A stretch of 64,000 nt of DNA. Source: Pontibacter roseus DSM 17521. GTDB taxonomy: Bacteria > Bacteroidota > Bacteroidia > Cytophagales > Hymenobacteraceae. This document shows positions 17,819-24,870 of the stretch, one piece after another. The position numbers and the translations under genes are program-made. Position 1 is the first letter of the stretch, and every line of letters starts with the position of its first letter. The notes under the pieces are model-generated. The model was given only the letters and a program-made list of their open reading frames with translations. It had not been told where the DNA came from and did no database searches. Location: positions 62,001 to 126,000 of the forward strand of contig NZ_KB890765.1 in NCBI RefSeq assembly GCF_000373265.1. The letters are read 5' to 3'.

Positions 17819-18304
17819 CTACAAAGGCTTGAACTGTTCAAACATCTGGCGGCAGTCGTTGCAGTAGTGCATGGAGCGGCAAAGAGTGGGCCCAAAGGGC
17901 GTACGCATGTCTGTGTTGTCGCTGTCGCAGTACGGGCACTTTACATGCTCCAGAATGTCAAGGTCCAGGATGAGGTCATACTTGGGTGGCGGTGCCAGAC
18001 CAAACTCCTTTAGGTGCTTCCGGCCTTTCTCAGAAATCTTGTTGCTGTCCCATGGTTTGTCAAAGGTCATGTTGACGGTATGGCTCGTGATGCCGTTCTT
18101 CTCCAAGGTGCGCTGCACGTCCTTCTTCATGTAGTCCATGGCAGGGCAACCGGCAAAGGTAGGCGTCATGTTCACGGTCACGTGGCCAGCATCTGAGACT
18201 TCCACGCCCGTGATGACGCCCAAGTCTACCAGCGACAGCACCGGTATCTCCGGGTCCTTCACATCCTCCAACAGGGTCAATATGTTCTCCTTCGTCAACT
18301 CCAT
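17819..18304 (-). CDS. paaD: Phenylacetyl-CoA epoxygenase subunit PaaD
   Basis: 161 residues. The N-terminal MIP18/DUF59 domain shows VKDPEIPVLSLVDLGVI and TPTFAGCPAMDYM. The C-terminus is a zinc-ribbon-like part with CPYC, a single Cys, then CNDC, as in PaaD. PaaD is needed for assembling or maintaining the metal centre of the epoxygenase complex. Last gene of paaABCD; 10 bases separate it from paaC. Confidence 0.94.
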   Translation of the reverse strand: MELTKENILTLLEDVKDPEIPVLSLVDLGVITGVEVSDAGHVTVNMTPTFAGCPAMDYMKKDVQRTLEKNGITSHTVNMTFDKPWDSNKISEKGRKHLKEFGLAPPPKYDLILDLDILEHVKCPYCDSDNTDMRTPFGPTLCRSMHYCNDCRQMFEQFKPL

Positions 18305-18314
18305 CTTTATGAGT

Positions 18315-19070
18315 TTACCACTCCGCTGTTGGGTCTATTTTGAACACCTCGGCCATCTCATCCAGGAGCGGCTGCAGGTGCTCGGTATGCTCCCCGTAAC
18401 GTCCTCCAAACCTAGGTTCAATGGTGCTCAGGTCTGGCAGTTTTAACTCAGTTTTCTCTATGACCGTTTTGATGCGCTGCAACCACGCTGTTTTCACGGC
18501 TTCCTCACCTGCATAAACACCACTCTCAATCAGTTCCTGCTCATACTTGGACGGTTCGAACATACCCAACGCATAAGGTATGGCTTCGTCCAGGGCGGAC
18601 TGTAGACGCAGGATGGCTTCCTCGGTGGAGGCGCCCAGATTCTTAATCCAAGTGTTGGCATGCAGCACGTGGTATTTTACTTCACCTTTGAGTTTGGTAG
18701 CCACCTTCGCAATTGGTTCGTAGCTGGACTGGCTCAACATCTCGAAGCGGATGATTTCGGCGTTGTCGTATAGAAAGTGACGAATCAGGCTGAAGTCGTA
18801 CTCGCCGTTCGGCAGTTCCACCAGCTGGCTGTTGTGAAACTGGTTGGCGTTGCGGGTGAAGGCCACCGTGTCTGGCTCAGCTTCGCCAAGCTCCTGCAGC
18901 AAGGTATAGAAAGCCAGGCTGTGGCCAATCTTGTCCTGCGCCATAGATGAGAAAGCAATGTCCTCCTCCAGTATCGGGCCAAAACCCGTCCACTCGGAGT
19001 TGCGGTGGCCCAATATGAGTTGGTCATCGGCTAGTTTGTACAACAGGTCTTTTATCGCTAGCTCGTTCAT
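18315..19070 (-). CDS. paaC: Phenylacetyl-CoA epoxygenase structural subunit PaaC
   Basis: 251 residues, ferritin-like fold. Motifs include LADDQLILGHRNSEWTGFGPILEEDIAFSSMAQDKIGHS and the family-typical RHFLYDNAEIIRFEML. PaaC is the catalytically inactive partner that forms the heterodimer core with PaaA. Its ATG overlaps the paaB stop by one base (TAATG), showing tight coupling. Confidence 0.95.
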   Translation of the reverse strand: MNELAIKDLLYKLADDQLILGHRNSEWTGFGPILEEDIAFSSMAQDKIGHSLAFYTLLQELGEAEPDTVAFTRNANQFHNSQLVELPNGEYDFSLIRHFLYDNAEIIRFEMLSQSSYEPIAKVATKLKGEVKYHVLHANTWIKNLGASTEEAILRLQSALDEAIPYALGMFEPSKYEQELIESGVYAGEEAVKTAWLQRIKTVIEKTELKLPDLSTIEPRFGGRYGEHTEHLQPLLDEMAEVFKIDPTAEW

Positions 19071-19705
19071 TAGGAGGCAGTCGTTTTATGTTCTTCTTTA
19101 TACTTTGTGATTTTGTCCATCACTTTGTAGGCGATGGCCTCGCGGTACTTCTTCTCCGGTATCGTGGTCCACATGTCTTTGTCTTCCTCTGCAGACTGGA
19201 GCACATGCTTTGACATCACCACCCACACGTTCACAATCGGACCTTTATCACCGTATTGGTTGCGAGCCTCCTGCAGTGCTTCCTGGTAAGAGGTAGCCAT
19301 AACGCGTCCAGCATGGGTATGGGCTTTGCCACGCTTCTTCAGGTGGAAAATTTCATACGGCTCTGGCTGCTCACTCTGCTCAGTTGGGTCTTGTGCACGC
19401 ACCATGTCGTACACGTTCTCACCGTCTCCGGCATAGGGCGTTACCTGTATGTGCTCAGTGCGGGCAATCCACATACCGGTGCAAGCGGCACGGCGGCTGT
19501 ACTGCTCCTTGGCAAACAGAAAAGCTACTTCCTCGTTAGGGGCGTGCACAGGGCCTACATAGGTATAGGCAGCGCCTTCCTTTTTCTGGTGGAAGACCTC
19601 GTATGTCTCAAACTGGTCCAGTTCCGGTTTAGGCTCAATGGCGGGCGCCTCGCCTTCCGGCAGGTTCAGTCGGGTTACTCTTGGGTCAAGTGATGTCAAA
19701 GACAT
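19070..19705 (-). CDS. paaB: PaaB with two tandem PaaB domains
   Basis: 211 residues, about twice the ~95 residues of Proteobacterial PaaB. Two similar PaaB segments are visible: FETYEVFHQKKEGAAYTYVG...AKEQYSRRAACTGMWIARTEHI (about 31-85) and PYEIFHLKKRGKAHTHAG...ARNQYGDKGPIVNVWVVMSKHV (about 115-168). A Lys-rich tail follows. PaaB bridges the PaaAC heterodimers in the characterised complex. The duplication could let one polypeptide replace a PaaB dimer; that is inference. It is also possible that this arrangement is normal in Bacteroidota. Confidence 0.92.
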   Translation of the reverse strand: MSLTSLDPRVTRLNLPEGEAPAIEPKPELDQFETYEVFHQKKEGAAYTYVGPVHAPNEEVAFLFAKEQYSRRAACTGMWIARTEHIQVTPYAGDGENVYDMVRAQDPTEQSEQPEPYEIFHLKKRGKAHTHAGRVMATSYQEALQEARNQYGDKGPIVNVWVVMSKHVLQSAEEDKDMWTTIPEKKYREAIAYKVMDKITKYKEEHKTTAS

Positions 19706-19797
19706 AGTTTTGTTAGTTATGAGTCATGAATTGAGAGTTATGAGTTAAAGGGAAAACCACTTTGAACGCTTCACTCTCAACTGTTAACCACCATTGA

Positions 19798-20784
19798 CTA
19801 GGCCAATGGACGAACGTATTTCGCTTTGGGGTTGAGAAGGGCCCTGCGGACCCAGGCGCCACGCTCTTCGGCGGTGCGGCGCACGGCCAGACGCTCCGCG
19901 TTACAAGGGCCATCGCCGTTAATCACGCGCTTGAACTCATCCCAATCCGGCTCAGTGTATTCCCACTGGCCCGTCTCCATGTTCTTCTTCAGGTTAGGGT
20001 CTGGCACGGTTAGGCCAAGTTCCCAAATCTTGGGCACGTACATGTCCAGGAACTGCTGGCGGCACTCGTCGTTGGAGGCCATCTTCACTTTCCAGCGCAT
20101 AAGCGTTTCGGTGTGCGTGCTCATCTTGTCAGACGGTCCAAAGAAGGTCATGATAGGAGGCCACCAGCGGTTGAGGGCGGCTTGTATCATCTCGCGCTGC
20201 TTGGGTGTTCCGGTAGCCATGTGTACCACGGCATCGTGGCCATACTTCAGGTGGAAAGCCTCCTCCGCACAGATGCGCTCCAGTGCACGGGAATACGGAC
20301 CGTAGCTGCCTTTGGCGTTGGCCATCTGGTTCACGATAGCGCCTGCGTCAATCAGCCAGGAAATGATGTTGGAGTCCGCCCAAGTAAAGGCCGGATAGTT
20401 GAACACGTTGGAGTACTTGCTCTTGCCGTTAATCAGGTCCGTGAGCATCTGCTCGCGTGTTTTGCCCAACGTCTCGGCGGCGCTATATAATAATTGGGCG
20501 TGTCCTACCTCGTCCTGCACCTTGGCCATCTGGGCCATTTTGCGGCGGAAGCCGGGGGCACGGGTAATCCAGGTGCCTTCGGGCAGGGCGCCAATGATTT
20601 CGGAATGGGCATGCTGCTCAATCATACGGATAAGCTGCTTGCGGTAAAGTTGCGGCATCCAGTCGTTTGGCTCAATCTTCTCGCCACGGGCGATGCGCGC
20701 CTCAAATTCGGCCAGTTTTACCGGGTCTTCGGTCTGCAGGTCATCGAACTTGGTAGCTTCAAAAACGTTTCCTCCTCCGTACAT
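19798..20784 (-). CDS. paaA: Phenylacetyl-CoA epoxygenase catalytic subunit PaaA
   Basis: 328 residues, normal length. The ferritin-like di-iron site is present: Glu in [26 protein letters not shown] (ExxH), and [17 protein letters not shown] (ExxxxH type). PaaA binds the CoA thioester and epoxidises the aromatic ring of phenylacetyl-CoA with O2. The C-terminal part ([23 protein letters not shown]) is family-typical. First gene of paaABCD, 106 bases downstream of the tetR gene. Confidence 0.96.
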   Translation of the reverse strand: MYGGGNVFEATKFDDLQTEDPVKLAEFEARIARGEKIEPNDWMPQLYRKQLIRMIEQHAHSEIIGALPEGTWITRAPGFRRKMAQMAKVQDEVGHAQLLYSAAETLGKTREQMLTDLINGKSKYSNVFNYPAFTWADSNIISWLIDAGAIVNQMANAKGSYGPYSRALERICAEEAFHLKYGHDAVVHMATGTPKQREMIQAALNRWWPPIMTFFGPSDKMSTHTETLMRWKVKMASNDECRQQFLDMYVPKIWELGLTVPDPNLKKNMETGQWEYTEPDWDEFKRVINGDGPCNAERLAVRRTAEERGAWVRRALLNPKAKYVRPLA

Positions 20785-20816
20785 AATATCTATGGTTTTA
20801 AGGTTCTGTAATAAGT

Positions 20817-20843
20817 GCCGGACTGTTAAGGTGGCAGTCCGGC
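20817..20843. other. Inverted repeat between tetR and paaA
   Basis: A perfect 9-bp inverted repeat, GCCGGACTG and CAGTCCGGC, around a 9-base loop. It has no T-run on either side, so it is not a standard terminator. Lying in the leader between tetR and paaA, it could be a processing or stabilising stem, an attenuator part or an operator. Confidence 0.5.
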
Positions 20844-20890
20844 AAAGGTTAGGTTTAGTTAGGGTGTATTAGGTAATGGTCAGGTATAGC

Positions 20891-21469
20891 TTAGTTTAAA
20901 CTAAGGTTCGTCTTCAGCCCGTTCAGCAGCATAGCTGACAGATTCTCGGCAATCTCCTCCGGCTTCATTTTTCCCTCCGGCTTGTACCAGGTATGTATCC
21001 AGTTTAGGCCGGAAAGGATGGTGAGCACGGCAAACTTCTCATCCGGCACCTGAAACTCCCCGCTGGCTATACCTTGGCGGATGATGTCTCGGAAGTAGTT
21101 CTCGTACCGGTCACGCAGAGCCAGAAAATCGCTGTGGTGCGGCTCACTCAGGTGGCGCCACTCCTGCAGGAAAACAGCAGATGCCTCTGTATTGCGAGTC
21201 AGGACGCGGACGTGCGCGGTAATGGCCCGCTGCAACTGCTCCGTGGCACTGGCGTTTTCGTCCTTAAGTGCCTCAATCGCCCCAAAAAACTCATCCGCCA
21301 TCCGGAAACACACCCGCTGGAGAATCTCCTCCTTGGAACGGATATGCGAGTAGATGCTGGCCGCCTCTATACCCAAGGCATTGGCCAAATCGCGCATAGA
21401 TGTGGCTGAGAATCCCCGTGTCTTAAACAAGGCTGTAGCTTTTTGCTCTATCTGTTCTTTCCTGCTCAA
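20891..21469 (-). CDS. TetR/AcrR-family regulator, candidate paa repressor
   Basis: 192 residues. The N-terminal HTH is clear: ATALFKTRGFSATSMRDLANALGIEAASIYSHIRSKEEIL. The C-terminal ligand domain resembles TetR regulators of acyl-CoA metabolism. The first in-frame start that keeps the full HTH is TTG at 21469, which lies in a copy of the CTATACCTTG word; no suitable ATG exists. A promoter and palindromic operator sit just upstream. The position next to paaABCD and a crotonase suggests control of aromatic or acyl-CoA degradation, with a CoA ester as likely effector (inference). Confidence 0.87.
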   Translation of the reverse strand: MSRKEQIEQKATALFKTRGFSATSMRDLANALGIEAASIYSHIRSKEEILQRVCFRMADEFFGAIEALKDENASATEQLQRAITAHVRVLTRNTEASAVFLQEWRHLSEPHHSDFLALRDRYENYFRDIIRQGIASGEFQVPDEKFAVLTILSGLNWIHTWYKPEGKMKPEEIAENLSAMLLNGLKTNLSLN

Positions 21470-21494
21470 GGTATAGTTTGTATATAGATAACAA

Positions 21495-21526
21495 CAAATG
21501 TAAGCAACCTAACGTTCGTTAGCAAA
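21495..21526 (-). promoter_or_regulatory. tetR promoter with embedded palindromic operator
   Basis: On the minus strand TTTG (21526-21523) is followed after exactly 20 bases by TACATTTG (21502-21495), a full Bacteroidota promoter match. The spacer is largely filled by CTAACGTTCGTTAG (21509-21522 on +), a 6-bp inverted repeat with 2-bp gap of the kind bound by TetR proteins. This strongly suggests autorepression. No second copy was found upstream of paaA. Confidence 0.78.
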
Positions 21527-21904
21527 TTTATTTTACGCACGGCGCCTTGTCTAGGTTGTAGGTAGAGGTGTGGGTGCAGTGGGTGAGAATGCGCCACAAA
21601 CCGTTCTGAATGTATTTGGTTATGCATAGTATTCACTCTGCGCATGAGCTGACGCAGCAGGAGCGCCAAAGAGATTTCGACTTTCTTACTGAACGAGTAA
21701 GTATAACTTGTTGAGAACTAGAAAACTTTTTAAAATTAGGCTGTTTGCTGGTGTGTTTTTTGCTTGTAGCGTTACATAAGTATGCCAATAGGAGAGGGAG
21801 AAATTGCCTGCTTTTACTTATATTATACAAGCTATTCCCGAAACACTTCGTATACTTGGAACCGGTGTGCCGGAATGTACAACCACATTAAAGAAGACAC
21901 TATC
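21527..21904. other. Intergenic region, divergent tetR / crotonase leader
   Basis: Gene-free stretch upstream of the crotonase gene. It is AT-rich with several T-runs. Apart from the tetR promoter at its left edge I see no convincing promoter, RNA or conserved ORF. A frame open from 21782 extends the crotonase upstream but the added residues look non-coding. Confidence 0.45.
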
Positions 21905-22714
21905 ATGACGGAGACTACAGATACCGCTCAGGCGCATACAATGGATTACGTCGACTATGAGGTCAGAGACCGGGTTGGGTATATCACATTGGCCAGAGCC
22001 GAAAAGCGCAATGCGCTTAACGCAGAAATGGTGACGGAACTGAAGCGCGCCTTTGCCGCCGCCGAGGATGACGAGGCCTGCAAAGTGATTGTGCTGCGCG
22101 CGGCAGGCAAGGTGTTCTGTGCCGGCGCCGACTTAGAGTATCTCCAGCGGCTGCAGCAATACGACTACCACGACAACCTCGCCGACTCCACTCACCTGAT
22201 GGAGCTTTTCCGCCTCATCTATACCTTGAAGAAGGTAGTGATAGCGCAAGTGCACGGGCATGCCATCGCCGGTGGCTGCGGACTCGCTTCCATTTGCGAC
22301 TTCGTGTTCACGGTGCCTGAGGCCAAGTTCGGCTACACCGAGGTGAAGATTGGCTTTATACCTGCTATCGTGAAAGTGTTCCTGCTCCGCAAGATAGGGG
22401 AGTCCCGCGCCAAGCAATTGTTGCTGACCGGTGACTTGATATCGGCAGAGGAGGCGCAGACGTATGGCCTGGTTAATTACGTGGTGCCGGCCGAAGAACT
22501 GGAGGAACGTGTAGCTAGCTTCGCCCAGAAGCTATGCACCGAGAACTCACGACAGTCCATGGAGGTGACCAAGGAGATGATTGCCCGCGTGCAGGAAATG
22601 TCCCTGGAGGATGGCTTGCAGTACGCCGCTGAGATGAACGCAGTAGCCCGCGGAAGCGAAGACTGCCAGCGGGGTATAGACGCTTTCCTGAAAAAAGAAT
22701 CCCTTACCTGGTAA
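21905..22714 (+). CDS. Enoyl-CoA hydratase/isomerase (crotonase) family protein
   Basis: 269 residues from ATG at 21905 (MTETTDTAQAH). The oxyanion-hole motifs are present: FCAGADLEYLQ and HGHAIAGGCGLASICDFVF. Of the two catalytic glutamates of enoyl-CoA hydratase, the first position is Gly126 (GGCG instead of GGCE), while the second is kept as Glu146 in GYTEVKIG. Single-Glu crotonases are often isomerases, so simple hydratase function should not be assumed. It may serve phenylacetate or branched-chain acyl-CoA breakdown. It lies between the paa genes and the carotenoid island. Confidence 0.88.
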   Translation: MTETTDTAQAHTMDYVDYEVRDRVGYITLARAEKRNALNAEMVTELKRAFAAAEDDEACKVIVLRAAGKVFCAGADLEYLQRLQQYDYHDNLADSTHLMELFRLIYTLKKVVIAQVHGHAIAGGCGLASICDFVFTVPEAKFGYTEVKIGFIPAIVKVFLLRKIGESRAKQLLLTGDLISAEEAQTYGLVNYVVPAEELEERVASFAQKLCTENSRQSMEVTKEMIARVQEMSLEDGLQYAAEMNAVARGSEDCQRGIDAFLKKESLTW

Positions 22715-22758
22715 GATTCTGTTGAAGTCTTAAAACCATTTGTTAAACTTGTTGTTTG

Positions 22759-23265
22759 ATGAGTATGCTGATGGGCCTTGGAATCATGTTGATAACTTTT
22801 GTAGCGATGGAGGGTGTGGCCTGGGCCATGCACAAATACGTGCTGCACGGGTTTCTGTGGTTCCTGCACAAGTCCCATCATACCCGCCACGACCACGCCT
22901 TTGAGTGGAATGACCTGTTTTTCGCCTATTACGGCACCCTGGCTATGTTGTTCTTTGTCTTCGGCAGCGAACCCATTGACTACCGGTTCTGGATTGGTGC
23001 AGGCATCACCCTCTATGGGGTGGCGTATTTCCTGATACACGATGTCTTCATTCACAGGCGCATCAGGCTTTTTGGTAAAACGTCTAATGTTTACCTCAAA
23101 GCCTTGAACATGGCGCATAAAGTGCATCATAAGTCCTCGGGCCGCGACGGCTCTGAGTCCTATGGCATGTTGTGGGTGGCACCAAAGTATTTCAGGGCGG
23201 CATATTCCATCATTCAAAAACAACAGGGGGAACAGACGTGGCGCAGTACACCATCAAAGAGCTAG
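22759..23265 (+). CDS. crtZ: Beta-carotene hydroxylase CrtZ (fatty-acid-hydroxylase superfamily)
   Basis: 168 residues from ATG at 22759. The histidine boxes of CrtZ are all visible: MHKYVLHGFLW, HKSHHTRHDHAFEWND, HDVFIHRR and AHKVHHKSSG. Hydrophobic helices at about 5-20 and 50-95 place it in the membrane. CrtZ hydroxylates beta-ionone rings, giving zeaxanthin, or astaxanthin together with CrtW. The 3' end overlaps the regulator gene by 28 bases. TTGTTAAAC at 22740-22748 upstream recurs before the sigma factor gene. Confidence 0.93.
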   Translation: MSMLMGLGIMLITFVAMEGVAWAMHKYVLHGFLWFLHKSHHTRHDHAFEWNDLFFAYYGTLAMLFFVFGSEPIDYRFWIGAGITLYGVAYFLIHDVFIHRRIRLFGKTSNVYLKALNMAHKVHHKSSGRDGSESYGMLWVAPKYFRAAYSIIQKQQGEQTWRSTPSKS

Positions 23266-24122
23266 AGCATCTTTCGGGCATAAAGGCCCATACCATACGC
23301 ATCTGGGAGCAGCGTTACAACGTTCTCTGCCCGCAGCGTACCGATACTAACATCCGCTATTACAGCGACGCCGACCTGAAGACCCTGCTGAACATCTCGC
23401 TTCTCAACGAGCAGGGGTTCAAGATATCCAAAATAGCCCGGATGAGCCCGGAGCAGCTCAGGCTAGCGGTGCAGCAACTGGCTGAGCAGGAGAGCACTTC
23501 CCTGGCGCACCACATCAATGCCATGGTGGCTGCCATGGTGGACATGGACGAAGAGCGGTTTGATAAATCCCTTTCCACGGCCACCCTGCAACTGGGATTT
23601 CAGGAGACCATGCTGCAGGTGGTATACCCGTTTCTGCATAAAATCGGCATCCTGTGGCAGACCAATAACATAAGCCCTGCGCACGAGCATTTTGTGAGCA
23701 ACCTCGTGCGTCAGAAGCTGATTGTGGCCATAGACGGGCAGGTGGTTAAGCACAGAGAAGGCATGTCGGCTTACCTGCTATACCTGCCGGAGGGAGAACT
23801 GCACGAGATTGCCTTGCTCTATATGAATTACCTCATCCGGGCGCATCACCAGCAGGTGATATACCTGGGGCAAAATCTGCCTTTCGAGGACCTGCAGCGG
23901 ACCTATAACCAGTGCCAGCCTCAGATTCTATGCACCGTGCTGACCATCGTGCCGGAACGGGAGCAGGTGCAGGCCTACCTCAACAAGCTTTCCGAGACTT
24001 TCCCCAAGGCTCTTATCTATGTCTATGGGTACCAGGTCCAATACGATTTCCTCAATTTCCCTGAAAATGTGCGTAAGATAAGGTGCATCGAGGATTTTAT
24101 CGCCTTGCTTCCCAAGGTATAG
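23238..24122 (+). CDS. MerR-family regulator with CarH/LitR-like B12-binding domain
   Basis: 294 residues from GTG at 23238 (VAQYTIKELEHLSG), which starts exactly at the MerR HTH; a longer frame runs back into crtZ. HTH: YTIKELEHLSGIKAHTIRIWEQRY. The CarH light-sensing pattern W-x9-EH is conserved (Trp140, Glu150, His151 in LWQTNNISPAHEHF), and His189 in GELHEIA fits the cobalamin axial ligand. Later Gly residues of the canonical B12 motif are not obvious. In CarH, adenosylcobalamin keeps a repressor tetramer in the dark and light breaks it, turning on carotenoid genes. The gene's position inside crt genes supports that role. The stop codon TAG is part of an AAGGTATAGC word. Confidence 0.85.
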   Translation: MAQYTIKELEHLSGIKAHTIRIWEQRYNVLCPQRTDTNIRYYSDADLKTLLNISLLNEQGFKISKIARMSPEQLRLAVQQLAEQESTSLAHHINAMVAAMVDMDEERFDKSLSTATLQLGFQETMLQVVYPFLHKIGILWQTNNISPAHEHFVSNLVRQKLIVAIDGQVVKHREGMSAYLLYLPEGELHEIALLYMNYLIRAHHQQVIYLGQNLPFEDLQRTYNQCQPQILCTVLTIVPEREQVQAYLNKLSETFPKALIYVYGYQVQYDFLNFPENVRKIRCIEDFIALLPKV

Positions 24123-24152
24123 CGGTGTATACCTAATGTGCATTTTATTTGA

Positions 24153-24186
24153 AAAAGAGCCAAACCCAAGCGGGTTTGGCTCTTTT
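24153..24186 (+). terminator. Terminator of crtZ-merR
   Basis: A 15-bp perfect stem (24153-24167 with 24172-24186), arms ending GCCAAACCC and GGGTTTGGC, loop AAGC, followed by a T-rich run. It separates crtZ-merR from the sigma-crtI operon. A-run on the left lets it work both ways. Confidence 0.9.
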
Positions 24187-24249
24187 GTTTGGACAAAACC
24201 CAGGACAGAGGGAATAAGATGGTCTTGTCTGTTTATATATTTTATAAAA

Positions 24250-24321
24250 TTGTTAAACAGTATTAGTCTTTTTGATAAACATGCCGTATAATTGTTTAAT
24301 AATTTATAACAAATATTAAAC
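24250..24321 (+). promoter_or_regulatory. Candidate operator region upstream of the sigma-crt operon
   Basis: Contains TTGTTAAAC (24250-24258), also present upstream of crtZ, and an 8-bp inverted repeat GTTTAATA (24294-24301) / TATTAAAC (24314-24321) with a 12-base spacer ending 3 bases before the sigma start codon. These share a GTTAAAC/GTTTAA theme and could be sites for the CarH-like MerR protein. The repeats are seen; the function is inferred. Confidence 0.5.
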
Positions 24322-24324
24322 GTT

Positions 24325-24834
24325 ATGACTGCATTAGAATTCACCAATCATATACAGCTCGCTGCTGGTTCTCTGCGGCCAGTTGCCATGAACCTTACCC
24401 GCAACGCGGATGATGCCAAAGACCTGGTGCAGGAAACGCTGCTAAAGGCGCTCAGTAACCGCGACAAGTTCAATGCCGGTACCAACCTGAAGGCGTGGCT
24501 TTACACCATCATGCGGAACACGTTCATCAACAATTACAACAAGGTTACCAAACGCAGCAGCAACATTGACAGTACGGAGTACTTGCAGTACCTGAACACA
24601 GATGACAGCTTTGTGACCGTCAACAAGGGAACGGCTGCCTTCGTGATGAGTGATATCAAGGCTGCTATCGCACGCCTGAATGAAGAGCACCGCCGGCCTT
24701 TCATGATGTACTACATTGGGTATAAGTACCTTGAGATAGCCGAAAAGCTTAATATTCCCATTGGAACAGTGAAAAACCGTATACACATCGCCCGCAAGGA
24801 GTTGAAGAAACTGCTGCAGGTTTATGGCGACTAG
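24325..24834 (+). CDS. ECF-family RNA polymerase sigma factor
   Basis: 169 residues. Region 2: NLTRNADDAKDLVQETLLKAL and KAWLYTIMRNTFINNYN. Region 4: MMYYIGYKYLEIAEKLNIPIGTVKNRIHIARKELKKLL. No anti-sigma gene lies next to it, which is unusual because many ECF factors are held by a membrane anti-sigma. It begins the crtI-crtB operon (36 bases before crtI). By analogy with CarQ of Myxococcus it could drive crt genes, but its target promoters are unknown. Confidence 0.94.
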   Translation: MTALEFTNHIQLAAGSLRPVAMNLTRNADDAKDLVQETLLKALSNRDKFNAGTNLKAWLYTIMRNTFINNYNKVTKRSSNIDSTEYLQYLNTDDSFVTVNKGTAAFVMSDIKAAIARLNEEHRRPFMMYYIGYKYLEIAEKLNIPIGTVKNRIHIARKELKKLLQVYGD

Positions 24835-24870
24835 CTACAACTTTAACAGGATTAATTAGTAAATTCCTAA

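Noticed and set aside
17568-17867. 99-codon open frame on +
   Set aside because: It runs through a long hairpin and antisense into paaD, shows no family resemblance and contains several iterated words.
20817-20843. Hairpin as a terminator between tetR and paaA
   Set aside because: No T-run on either strand; kept only as an inverted repeat of unknown role.
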